The notes beneath the pieces were generated by a model, which was given only the letters and a program-made list of their open reading frames with translations, was not told the DNA's origin and did no database searches. Of a DNA stretch of 64,000 bases, positions 39,851 to 49,683 are shown one piece after another. Positions within the stretch are counted from its first letter, which is position 1. Every line of letters starts with the position of its first letter. The DNA lies in assembly GCA_021234155.1 (NCBI GenBank), contig JAJEKV010000062.1, forward strand, positions 6,540,432 through 6,604,431. Direction: 5' to 3'. This DNA is from Isoetes taiwanensis. Its lineage: Eukaryota; Streptophyta; Lycopodiopsida; Isoetales; Isoetaceae. Made by a program: the position numbers and the translations under genes.

Positions 39851-40720
39851 ATGGAGGAGGTTTCATCCTTATTACAGCAGGTCCAGCAACTTGTTCAAGT
39901 ATGCCAGCAGTTGCAGTTGAATAATAAGGAGCTCCAGGAACGGCTAGCTTCTCATGATTCAGCCTCTAGCTCCGGGGGGAGGTCATCGGAACCTAAGATC
40001 AGTCTGCCAGAAAAATTTGATGGCACTAGATCCAAGCTTCGAGGTTTTTTGAACTAGATTCGTCTTGTTATTCGACTCCACCCTCATAGGTATCCTACAG
40101 ATCGAGAATAGGTCGGTCTAGTTGGCTCTCTTCTTTCTGGATCAGCCTTGAGTTGGTTTGCCCCTTCTTTGGAGAAAGGGGCTCCCGAAGTACCAAAATT
40201 TTGCTTTATTCGCTACTTGCGGAAGCGAGGCATGCTTTAGAGACACCGTCGTCCCAACAAGACATCGATCCACAAAACTTTGCAATCTAAGGCAAGGCTC
40301 GGCCCACCAAGATATGCATCGAATTTCGTCAAATTGTGGTAGATACTGCCGGGGATGATGTTGCACTTCGAGACTGTTTCCAAAGGGGATTACGTGAGGA
40401 TGTCAAGGATATGCTGTTATCTATGGAGGACCCTCAGACTTTGGAGGAAGCCATCAGATTTGCAGTTCGATGTGATAATCGGCTCTTCGAACGCAGCGTG
40501 GGAGAGATGTAGTCAGTCTTCCCAATCACATAAGCGCTGAAGCTTACGCATTCCTCGATTTCATCGTAGAATCCAACAGTCCGCACTGAGCCTATGCGGC
40601 ATTGATGGGCGATTCGAGGAGCTTTATCTGCCGCCGAGAAGCAACATCGGAGAGAGGCTAATCTTTGCCTCTACTGTGGGGGAGCTGGTCATATTGCTCT
40701 TGGATTGCCTGTGAACCACC
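39851..40720 (+). pseudogene. gypsy gag, broken
   Basis: It starts at ATG 39851 with a Gln-rich coiled-coil-like N-part (LLQQVQQLVQVCQQLQL), then the gypsy gag signature PEKFDGTRSKLRGFLN. An in-frame TAG follows at 40055-40057, and sense continues through further shifts: LVGSLLSGSALSWF, YASNFVKLW, ALRDCFQRGLREDVKD. A zinc-knuckle remnant CLYCGGAGHIALG lies near 40667-40705, in which the last Cys is lost. Confidence 0.8.
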
Positions 40721-40759
40721 CAAATCAGTCGGAAAACCGTTCGAGCCAGTAGGAGTCTC

Positions 40760-42468
40760 TCGACGGTTGCCTGACATTCCTTCAACTCCTCCCACATGTG
40801 ACGAAGGTTTTATTCCCTTGGAAAAGGTCAGTAAAGAATTTTTTTTCTCTATTTCATTGGAGTCGGAGAATGGGAGGATAGAGACGATGGCGCAACTTGA
40901 TTGTGGTGCGATTGCCTGCTTCATGGATAGTATGTTCGCTACTAAGCACGCCATTCCTACAAGCAGGGTCGAGCATCCAGCCTCTGTTAATGTGATTGAT
41001 GGGCGTGAGATCTCTTCAGACGCAGTCACAGAATGTACTGCACCTCTTCACGTTTTGTTCGAGTTAATCTCATTGCTAGCCCACATGCGCTAGTAGTCTT
41101 GGGTCTGCCCTGGCTCGAGCTACATAACCCACAGATTGATTGGCGTACTAGATCCTTTTGGTTTGCTGGTTCGAGCTCTAGTTCGGTTCATCGTAGTTGA
41201 GCCTCTGCACCAATATCTACTTCAGTCCATACAAGATTGTGGCTCTCGATCTTTGTGTCCTTCTTTGTTCTGTTTACGCTCCGGTTCATGCCCCGGTTCG
41301 ATTATGTTCTTGATGATGTCCCTGCTCCAGCTCCAGCTCCTGCTCTAGTTCCGGTTTCTGCTCCTGCTCCAGTTCTTGCTCCAGTCCATGCCCCTGCTCC
41401 AGTTCTTGATCCAGTTCTTGATCTAGTTCCTGCTCCAATTCATGTCCCAGTTGCTTCTACTTCTGCTCCTGTTCCTGCTCTCGCTCCTATTCCTGATCCT
41501 GCTTTTGTAGAGGCTTCTTTGCGCCCTCAGCTCCATATCTTGAAGATCTCTCTTCACAAGTTTATTAGATCTGGTAGGCAAGATCCCAGATCAGCATTTG
41601 CAATCCAAGTCCATCCTTCGACTAGCTCTGCTTCAGAAATGTCTGAAACGTCTGCTCCATTTCTTCCTGATAAGTACAAGGATTTTGGTGATGTTTTTGA
41701 TAAGGTCAAAGCCAGCAAGCTTCCGGAGCATCATCCTTATGACTGCCACATTGATCTTCAGCCAGGGACGACCCCACCATTTGACCCTATCTATGGCTTG
41801 TCGCCAACAGAATTGGAGACTTTGCGGACCTATATCGAGGAGAATCTTGCAACTGGGTTTATTCGATATTCCCAGTCATCCGCAGGAGCTGCCATCTTTT
41901 TTTTTTTTCCCAAGAAGGATGGTTCTTTGCGGCTGGTCATGGATTATCGCGGCCTCAACAAGATCACTGTGCGTAATCGATATCCTCTCCCTCTGATTCC
42001 AGAGTTACTTGAGCGGCTCTAAGTTGCACGATACTTCACGAAAATTGATCTTCGAGGTGCCTATAATCGTATCCGTATCAGGGAAGGTGATGAGTGGAAG
42101 ACAGCCTTTCGAACTCGGTATGGTCATTTTGAGTATACCTCGGCCTTACCAATGCTCCAACGATCTTTCAGCACATGGCTAACGATGCTTTTCGAGAGTT
42201 TTTGGATCTTTTTGTTATCGTCTATCTAGATGATATTCTGATTTATTCGAAGACTTTGGAGGAGCATGAAGAACATGTCAGGAAGGTCCTTCAGAAGCTA
42301 CGGGAACATGGACTTTATGCCAAGCTGGAGAAGTGTCAGTTCGAGCAGGACAATGTCGAGTTTCTGGGCTATCGCATCACGTCTCAGGGTGTTACCATGG
42401 ATCTAGAGAAGGTCAGCACCGTTCTTGATTGGGAAACACCTTCCTCGGTTAAAGATGTACAGTGCTTC
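40760..42468 (+). pseudogene. gypsy protease and reverse transcriptase, broken
   Basis: A protease-like MAQLDCGAIACFMD (active LDSGAT replaced by LDCGAI) lies near 40887-40930. A Pro/Ala-rich repeat follows (about 41317-41520), and then the RT: KLPEHHPYDCHIDL, GFIRYSQSSAGAAIFFFFPKKDGSLRLVMDYRGLN, an in-frame TAA near 42020, [16 protein letters not shown], then [12 protein letters not shown] (catalytic YLDD near 42222) and VEFLGYRIT. The RT is cut at 42468. Confidence 0.85.
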
Positions 42469-43168
42469 TGTTAGAAATAGAGAATCCAATTCAAACTATT
42501 TCTAGAAATTGCTTGATGAATTTGTAGATACCATCAAGACAATGATTATTACATGCGAGATTCTAAGACAACTTATTTAATTTGAAATAATATCAATATG
42601 AGACCATTGAAATTACTGTAGCAAAAGTACTGTAGCTAAGGGATTGACCCTAATACTGTAGCAAGGTTGACCCGATGAGTAATCAACCTAGAACTCCAAC
42701 TTCGATAAAGAATTCCTCCTTAGGTTTATCCCAGACTAGCTCTATCTTATAGAGCCGGCCTCTCTGATCCTTTATTTGAACAACTTCGACGGTTATGGCA
42801 CTGGAATCGGCCGCTTTGCCGAGCTGCTATTCATATGGAATTTCCCTCCATAGTTTCGGGCCAGCACAACATATATTTACAAATATAAGTTCAATGCAAC
42901 CATTGAACCAATGTCACATTATTCACATAATATGCCCTATAAATAATGAAGCCCTTAAGGCTATACTATAAAGCAAGGTATCCAATGTAGGACCTAAGTA
43001 TGTGCTCTGTAAAATTATGTGTGCACCCTTAGTAATGAATTCTTAACCTATAATGTCCTTCAGTGTAACCCCTGTACAAATTAAACATGCACTCTTAAGA
43101 ATCAAATCTTGAACTGTTAGTGCATTTTTGTGTATGAATTTTGTGATGAACCACCTACAATTCCAACA
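42469..43168 (-). repeat. 3' LTR of minus-strand copia element, 700 bp
   Basis: Read on the minus strand it begins TGTTGGAATTGTAGG directly after a purine-rich GAAGGAGGAA tract and ends CTATTTCTAACA at 42469, a TG...CA terminus. It contains three TACTGTAGC-type repeats near 42613-42665. The left end abuts gypsy RT sequence in mid-codon, so the gypsy copy was the target. Confidence 0.8.
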
Positions 43169-44124
43169 TTCCTCCTTCATCACACAATTCTATGACCTTC
43201 ATATCAGACTTGAATTGCTTAAATTTAATTTCTGGCAGTGCCTTTATAAAAATGTCTGCAACCTGCTTTGCTGTATTTACATACACCATTTCAATGTAAT
43301 GTTTGGCAGCCAAGTCTCTAATAAAGTGTATGTTTAATTCAATATGCTTAGTCCTCTCATGATGCACGGGATTCTTCACTATAGCTATGAAGCTCTGACT
43401 GTCAGTGAGAATTTGTGTAGGGACCAGTTTGCTTATAGCCTAATTCCTCCATTAATCTCCTTAACCAACATATTTCCTTAGCAACCAGAGATGAAGCTGA
43501 ATATTCAGCTTCTGCTGAGGACATGGCAATAGCATTTTGTTTTTTACTTTTCCAAGTGATTGCTCCTCCACCAAATAATACCACAAATCCAGATGTGGAT
43601 TTTCTATTTGACAAATCCCCTCCCCAATCTGCATCACTATATGCACTCAGCTCTAAATTTGTTGACTTGAATGTTATTCCATGAGTCTTTGTTCCCTTTA
43701 GATATTTCAAGACATGTTTACCTGCCATCCAATGATCTCTGGTAGGATTATTACACCTTCTGCTTAAGATGTTCACAATATATGATATATCTGGCCTGGT
43801 GTTGTTTGCTAAATATAACAAACAACCAACTAGTGACCTGTATGGAACATTTTCCATTTCTTTTATATCCTTTTCAGTGAGTGCCACTTCTTCAGTCAAT
43901 CTGTGGATTGGAACTACAAGGGTTTTTGATGGGTGTGCATCAACAAGATTAAATCTTTTCAGCATATTTTCAATATGTTTGCATTGCTGCAACCTTAAAA
44001 GCTTTTGACCCCTGTTTCTACATACTTCAATTCCCAAGAAGTGTTTTAACTCCCCTAGATCTGACATTTCAAATCTTGAGCTCAAAGTGAAGCTTTCAGA
44101 AAAGGCTACATTATAAACCAGCAT
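43155..44124 (-). pseudogene. copia RT C-part and RNase H, broken
   Basis: From the 5' side: SRFEMSDLGELKHFLGIEV, the RT thumb, then VPYRSLVGCLLYLANNTRPDI, then RNase H YSDADWGGDLSNRKSTSG and MSSAEAEYSA. A frameshift near 43390 leads to the second frame with KHIELNIHFIRD and VADIFIKALP. The YVDD core and everything upstream are missing beyond 44124. It belongs with the LTR at 42469-43168. Confidence 0.88.
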
Positions 44125-44159
44125 GATGTGCTAGTAGCGCCCATCAGGGAGCTCGCCCA

Positions 44160-44203
44160 TGCTACATAAGTCCACGGGCCTCAGGGCACAAGGGACAATA
44201 ATG

Positions 44204-44238
<35 letters not shown>
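44160..44238 (+). mobile_element. LINE 3' tail with TATC microsatellite
   Basis: GGGCCTCAGGGCACAAGGGACAATAATG is followed by about eight TATC units (44204-44238). The CAATAA word followed by a short tandem repeat resembles the LINE ends at 38.2 and 1.8 kb. The tail runs straight into the 248-bp TIR element. Confidence 0.4.
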
Positions 44239-44486
44239 TCACATGGGGCGATGTAGGGCAGCGAGAGCCCCTAAAATCATGTTATACATGTACAAAATCA
44301 ACATCATTTAGTACATTGTCTCAGATCTTATAGTATTTCGTTTCGCAAACTGTGTTATACAATATACCAAAGCTTGTACATGCATACCCCACAAGCGAGG
44401 ATCTCTATGTACAGTTTAGATCGAGGAATAAAGGGCATATATGCTTATCCAACCGCTCTCGATGCCCGGAATCACCCCCTATGTGA
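44239..44486 (-). mobile_element. 248-bp TIR element, copy 2, flipped
   Basis: The reverse complement aligns along its full length with 3508-3755, including CCGGGCATCGAGAG, TGCCCTTTATTCCT, TTGTGGGGTATGCATGTACAA, TTTTGTACATGTAT and GGCTCTCGCTGCCCTACAT. Its termini (TCACATGGGGCGA and TCCCCCTATGTGA-like) are imperfect now. The same flank as in copy 1 follows on its right. Confidence 0.8.
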
Positions 44487-44967
44487 ATATGCACCCAAAC
44501 CAAAGGGGGTTTAGGGTTAAGTGTGGAATGTAATGGTTTGTGTAATACTTGGATAACACGACAAAACAACTTTGGCCTAGGTCCTTAGTTAAAAACTGGC
44601 ATCCTCTACCTTGTGATGTGCTTTCACATTTAATATAAGGAAAAACCATGTTTGTCTGGTAGTTAACTTCTTGCAGCCACAAAAGTATATAATGGAAACT
44701 AGCATCCTCTACTCTTGATGTGCTTGATATTCAAAAATGTTCGACATGAACTAGGTTAGCAGACCACTTCACTCTAACCATAGGTAAATTAATGCACCAT
44801 CTTATTCAGAGGGCATTGATCTAGTAATGTTCACAACTTGATGTGTATAATTCAAGGAGGGCCATCATAAGTACGAGTCAGACAAATGGCCCATTTATCG
44901 GCATATCTATTGGAGAGAGAAAGTCCTATGGAGTTTACAGCGGGCTGTCGTATGCAATCCAGAACAT
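44487..44967. other. flank shared with TIR copy 1, then no gene
   Basis: 44487-44513 is identical to 3756-3782, and weaker similarity continues to about 44555 (AATG.AATGGTTTGTGT). After that nothing is recognised. Confidence 0.5.
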
Positions 44968-45188
44968 CTTCTGGAGCGACCATGGCCATCTTTCCAAAAA
45001 ACAAGATGCGGCCAACCTGGCAATTCCACATCACGTTATGCCACAATAATTGCATCTAACTGACCCACCTGTATTTGCCACTACAATATGCATCATTTGT
45101 AGAGCAGCTTCCATTATTGCCATTATAATTGCACCTAACTGATACAATATATTTGCCATTAGAATTTCCAGCATTTATAAATTGGCTT

Positions 45189-45644
45189 TCATATACATTC
45201 AATTGACCTCTTGAGCTTGCACCATTGCCACATGCCCTCTATTTTCAGTTTCCTTTCTTTTTCTAAAAGTATTGCAACGAAAGTGTCTAGTGTTTGGTTG
45301 TCGCCAAAGTTGTAGGTGTCAAAATTGAGAGGTTTTTGCCTTGACTTATCTATTGAACCTTTGCAATGGCACAAAGAGCAAGTAACATGAGACTCAAACC
45401 AAACATCAATGCATTGGATGTGGAACCTAGGGTTACAGTTTGGCAAAATCTTGCCCTGTTCCCTTGCTTTAAATTCTCTCACGCAAATTGCACATTCTAA
45501 ACCTTCCTTTCCAGATTCTTCATCTTTCAACTCAAATATTAGCAACAAGTCTGATACTACTTTCTGTCTTATGGTCCTCCTCGTCGGCTTTGTCGTTATG
45601 CAACAATCTACATAGCAAATGCAACATCCCAGAATTCCAAGCAC
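45189..45644 (-). CDS. degenerate ATL-like RING-H2 protein, copy B
   Basis: This 151-residue frame is the twin of the frame at 35298-35762. The RING again reads CAICVREF, LPNCNPRFHIQC, VTCSLC, with Pro in place of the first RING His. It has GK before ILPNC (present here, absent in copy A), and a different C-terminus after KIEGM because of a short deletion and shift. It has no ATG at the opening. Neither copy has a stop within the RING, which is the main reason to list it as coding. Confidence 0.55.
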   Translation of the reverse strand: MLGILGCCICYVDCCITTKPTRRTIRQKVVSDLLLIFELKDEESGKEGLECAICVREFKAREQGKILPNCNPRFHIQCIDVWFESHVTCSLCHCKGSIDKSRQKPLNFDTYNFGDNQTLDTFVAILLEKERKLKIEGMWQWCKLKRSIECI

Positions 45645-46069
45645 ACCAAAAAATGCAACAAAAAAAGATCAATGCCATAATGGTCAAGTTAGATGAATTG
45701 CTGGTAGATTACATGGTGCATCTGAAGGGATTTCTGACATTTTTGTTTAATCTTTGTACATCATCGTAGTGCATGTTTTGCCTCCATTTTGTTTTTTGCT
45801 TTTCAGTGATTAATTAGCATATACATGGGGGGTGTTGTTTGGAACGTGCTAGCGTTTTTTCTTAAAACGTTTATGTGGGCAACCTAATCTGGTTTGGCGG
45901 TCAGGACGACTTTTCTTTTGCCCCCCATGTTGATTTCCAAAATATTTTGCGGTCTTCCCATCAATTGCCTTCTTCTCATGTTTACATTGCGGCTATAGTT
46001 GTAGCCTTTGGATTTGGCCTTTGGATGCCTTTGGATTTGGCCTTTAGATTTTGCCTTTGGATGCTTTTA

Positions 46070-46574
46070 GCATATTATTGACCAAAGTCTCTGAATTGTC
46101 CACCAATCCCACATGAGCACTGGCACAACAGAATGAGAAAATAAATACAACCCTCATCAAGGAGCCCATCACGACTATATGCAGAAAGGACACTAGAGTA
46201 CGTAAGCTCATTAGGCATCACAGTGGCCTATGGCATTTGCGCGAAAAAATAAATTGCATCTTTTCCAGAGCCATGCTGGGCATATGCATAATTATAATCG
46301 ACCATAATACCAGATCTCTTTGCGGTATGTGCTGAAAAGTTGAAGCGCCTCCTCAAGCTTTCCTTCTTGGCATATGCTGCAATCATTGCATTCCATGAGC
46401 CAACATTGCATACATTGCATACGGGGCACTTAACATCATTCTCAAGTTGTCCTGCTCAATATACAATGTGTTCATTGTTGTCAAGACATATCATGGACTG
46501 GCATTTGCTCATAAAGTTGAAGAGCTTGTTGTACTTGGTCGCTCCAAGCATAGCATTCCATGAAATCAGATCAA
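46070..46574 (-). pseudogene. PPR pseudogene, copy B
   Basis: This is the same decayed 3' PPR sequence as 36189-36721, including the deletion near LLDSSEA. It has further losses in the motif region (near 46430 and 46540) and stops. Confidence 0.85.
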
Positions 46575-46584
46575 TTGAACAACT

Positions 46585-46760
46585 ATTATTTTTGGGTTGC
46601 CCCTAGGGGGGCAAACCCTCGTTTGTATGGGGTTGTGGCATATCCTGAGTATATGCTGGAATATACTCAGAATATGTGGCATATCCTGAGTATATGCTGG
46701 AATATACTCAGAATATGTTGATGACTGCTAAAAACCGATTATAGGCTGTAAATGCCAGGT
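46585..46760. repeat. dispersed repeat with perfect 41-bp tandem duplication
   Basis: Shares its first 35 bp and later words with 30801-30930. The 41-bp unit starting GTGGCATATCCTGAG occurs exactly twice (46635-46675 and 46676-46716). The 30.8-kb copy has it only once, so it arose after dispersal. Confidence 0.75.
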
Positions 46761-46914
46761 AGCTTTTGTCGCTAAACAGCCACTCACGAAACCGGCTAAC
46801 CGGACACCTATTAAATGGCATAAAGCTTCATCGCCAAAGCTTTGTTCCTGTTTTTGTTGGATTATTGCAGTTCGTTGCAGATCGTGTAGGTTATGCGGAG
46901 CTAAATGTGGTTCT

Positions 46915-46990
46915 AACAAAATCAAGAACTCAGAAAATTCTTCCTCGGCAAGTTCATGGCAAAGAGCTGCAAGATTTATGTCAAAACTGC
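46915..46990 (+). pseudogene. partial duplicate of HSCB exon 1 leader
   Basis: The stretch from AACAAAATCAAGAACTCAG through GCAAGATTTATGTCAAA is repeated at about 47632-47722 with a 20-bp insertion in the latter. There it leads into the HSCB zinc-binding part; here it leads into unrelated sequence, so this is a stranded copy of the leader. Confidence 0.6.
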
Positions 46991-47229
46991 TTTGCAAGAT
47001 GCAGATCCAGTTTTATATTCGTTAGGGTATGGAGCTCATGGATATTTGGAAGTAGGTTGTTTCCATGGGAACGTAGCCTAAATCCGCAAACAACATGACC
47101 CCCGCACCTAGGCAATAGTGGTGGAGGCACAACCGCTAGTGGCAGCTCCATTTCGACGCCATTGATAGGGAAGCCATTTCTACACCTCCCCTGTTCTAAT
47201 TCATCCTCCAATTTAAAAGCTCCCCGCCT

Positions 47230-47640
47230 CTGTATTAGCACCTCCACAGCCCTGGATTGTGTGTTGAGTCTTCAAAACCTGCAAAAGACCCCACTTTCTC
47301 TCAATAATATGTCCTGCCTTCACCGATTTGATCTTTGAAGAGTCCCCAGCATTGTTTCTGACAGAGCCATTCTTGCCATAGCCGTTCTTGAAGGGCATAG
47401 CGTAGTCGTTCTTCCCATAATCGTTCTTGAAGGGTAGAGCAGAGCCGGTTATGCCATCGCCGTTCTCGCCAAAGCAATGGAAAAACTTCGGCTTTCTTTA
47501 TCTCTTATGGAGTCGGCTTTCTTTATATCTTTGAAGAGTCCGCAGCATTGTTTCTGGCAGAGCCGTTCTTGCCATAGCCATTCTTGTGAAGGGCATAACA
47601 GAGCCGTTCTTCCATAGCTGTTCTTGAAAAACAAAATCAA
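47230..47640. repeat. degenerate minisatellite
   Basis: Words of the kind AG(C/T)CGTTCTTGCCATAG and GTTCTTGAAGGGCATAG recur at least six times with variation. The minus strand reads Gly-Tyr-Gly-Lys-Asn-Gly-like peptides, which I take for repeat translation, not protein. Confidence 0.6.
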
Positions 47641-47648
47641 GAACTCAG

Positions 47649-48731
47649 TTGATAAATTGCGGGTTATCAGAAAATTCTTCCTCGGCAAGTTCATGGCAAA
47701 GAGCTGCAAGATTTATGTCAAATTTGAAAGAGAGGAAAAACAAGTATCTTTGGAATTGTAATGCCCCGCACCGCATCTATTGGGATTTTTCTCGCAATTG
47801 TTCGTCTTGCAAGGCTATTCAACCACCGACTCGTAAATCGACTTTTTCGAGATTCTTGGCCTGTAAGTTTTTGAATGCTCTGGTTTAAACTTTGTGACTG
47901 AAATAAAAGTATCTTATATATGTAGAATGCATGGAAGATGTGCACCTTTTAGCAACTTCTGAACGTTTCACAGATCATAGATGCGGCAATGTTAATGCCA
48001 TTCCATGAAAGGCGTTTACTTAAGATGCATTTGATCAATAGCTTTTCACTAAATAACAGACCTACTTTCGTCTACATAAAACGTTTGACAAGATAGATAG
48101 CAAGGGCTACCTTTTGAGATTTATTGGATCGGGTTGTCATGAAGTTACACTTGTGCTATAGTGGATTAAACGTCATGATTTTGGACACTATGCTTTCTGT
48201 TTAAATTCCCTTTCATTCAGGAAAAAGGAATTTGATATAGATATCAAAGATTTGGAGAAACGCTATAAGGATCTGCAGAAGAAACTTCCCATTTCCAAGG
48301 TGCTTCCCATTTTATTTCCTCTGTTAGCATGTAGTATTTTCATGGCGGTGCTTATGATTACGTTTTTGTGCTTGCCATTATTAAGGTGATAATTTTATGT
48401 GTAGAGAGAGCAAAATTATTCAGCAGATCGGTCTAGCAAGATGTTATCGTGGCATATCGACACTATTGAAGCCTCCGTCGGAGCTACATATCTGGTACAC
48501 CTTTGTTGGTCTATTTTCAGATATTTTAGAGTAAATATAGTAGATGAGTGGACATAGTTATTGTTTATGGCACTGCGTTATATTGATCTATGTAATACCA
48601 CGGGCATATTAAATTGTGGTCTCTAGCTTTGCAGTTCTTACTAATCGTATCATAGTTTGTTGCAGCTGGAGCTTCATGGATGTGACCTGGAAGGAGAGGG
48701 AAGTGTCGATGATCCAGAGTTACTGATGGAG
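47649..48731 (+). pseudogene. HSCB: HSCB (iron-sulfur cluster co-chaperone) pseudogene, four exon remnants
   Basis: HSCB is a J-domain co-chaperone that passes Fe-S clusters from the scaffold protein to client proteins through mitochondrial Hsp70. Exon 1 (to 47862) has the zinc-binding WNCNAP...CSSCKAIQPP and then, one frame away, IDFFEILGL. Exon 2 (48221-48299) reads KKEFDIDIKDLEKRYKDLQ and joins in phase. Exon 3 (48405-48494) has YSADRSSK and, through two or three tiny indels, the remains of VAYRTLLKPPSRATYL. Exon 4 (48666-48731) reads LELHGCDLEGEGSVDDPELL. Splice signals GT/AG remain at all joins. The HPD tripeptide required to stimulate Hsp70 is replaced by PIS at the end of exon 2. The C-terminal helices are absent. 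The introns show it came from gene duplication, not reverse transcription. Confidence 0.8.
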
Positions 48732-49042
48732 GTATGCTACCCTTGCCTCTCCAGGTATCACAATCACAGGTGCTCCATTGTCTTCCCAACTTGCCGTTAA
48801 GAAGGTTCTATAAACTTTTTCTACTGAAAAAAATGCAGGGATCATGAGTACATGGCTTATTTAGGCTACCTTGATTTGATGTAGCCATGTCATTTGGGAG
48901 AGGCGTCAAATATTTACGAGGCCATCACAGAAAAGCTCACCATCTGCGCATGTGCTCCGGTTATTTTTACTGCAGATTTAGATGGACTATGGACTGTAGT
49001 GGACTATGTGGAGATTGAAGATGGATTCTGCTTAGGACAAAA
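48732..49042. other. no gene recognised, target region of Tat-like element
   Basis: Short open frame from 48894 with no family match. The last five bases, CAAAA, are the left target duplication of the 11-kb element. Confidence 0.4.
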
Positions 49043-49636
49043 TGTTAGTCCTGTGCCTCACAGCACAGGACTATTCATGCATCTGATGCACTGTGTCAAG
49101 CTCAAGGATCCTCGGTCAGCCACGGGTCAGCCATCAAAGGCTCGCTGAGGAAGACCAAACAGCGGACCACACGCAAATCAAAGCCTGCGTCCCTAAATCA
49201 ACAAGAGGCCGGCCGGATAAGTGCGGCATGTCACCGCCAGCGTCGGCGTCGGCGTGATTCTAGGCACTTCAAGAGGCACCGCCAACATTCCACAGAATCG
49301 AGGCCTCCTTCCGTGAGCTCCAAGACCGCAGAGATCGGAGTGTCTATATTGGGCCCAAGGCCATTGTACTATATATATGAGTAGAGCTAGCACATGAGTT
49401 TTTAGATGAGTTTTGAGTCTTGTCTCCTTTCAGTTTTCTCTCTATTGCGAGAGCTCATGTATGTTCATCATTGATATCAAGGAAGCTTATCATTTTCCTC
49501 TCATTTGTTCTGTTTTCTTCTTCTTCTTCTCTTCTTGCAAATCCCGCGTGACATAGTCCCCCGGACTCTCCTGTTAGATCCACGGGTCCTCACAGAGGGC
49601 TGTCTTCCAGGAGTTCCCGAACCCAGACCCCAAACA
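49043..49636 (+). repeat. 5' LTR of Tat-like element
   Basis: 594 bp. A TATA box (CTATATATATGAG) lies near 49370, followed by a 170-bp block that is almost identical in the 3' LTR, and a CT-rich tract (TTCTTCTTCTTCT) near 49512. Ends with CCCCAAACA. Confidence 0.9.
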
Positions 49637-49637
49637 C

Positions 49638-49653
49638 TGTCGCCGCTGCCGGG
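49638..49653 (+). promoter_or_regulatory. primer-binding site of Tat-like element
   Basis: TGTCGCCGCTGCCGGG, one base after the LTR, resembles TGGCGCCGTTGCCGGGG, the primer site found in many plant Tat/Athila elements, with two or three differences. Confidence 0.6.
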
Positions 49654-49683
49654 TCTGATTCCATCCTACTTTCTTCTGTCGCC

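Larger units (their letters stand above)
39412..42468 (+). mobile_element. Ty3/gypsy retrotransposon, 3'-truncated by copia insertion
   Basis: From the left it shows LTR promoter region, leader, gag, protease and RT. The RT is cut in the KDVQCF segment at 42468, where the copia LTR on the other strand begins. RNase H, integrase and the 3' LTR are absent from the window. Frames are broken in many places, so the copy is dead. Confidence 0.85.
44968..46574. repeat. segmental duplication, block B
   Basis: Direct copy of block A (35086-36740), roughly 95 percent alike by eye. It ends on the right at GAAATCAGATC, where a dispersed repeat begins, so it has lost the last part of the PPR pseudogene that block A retains. 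Confidence 0.85.
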
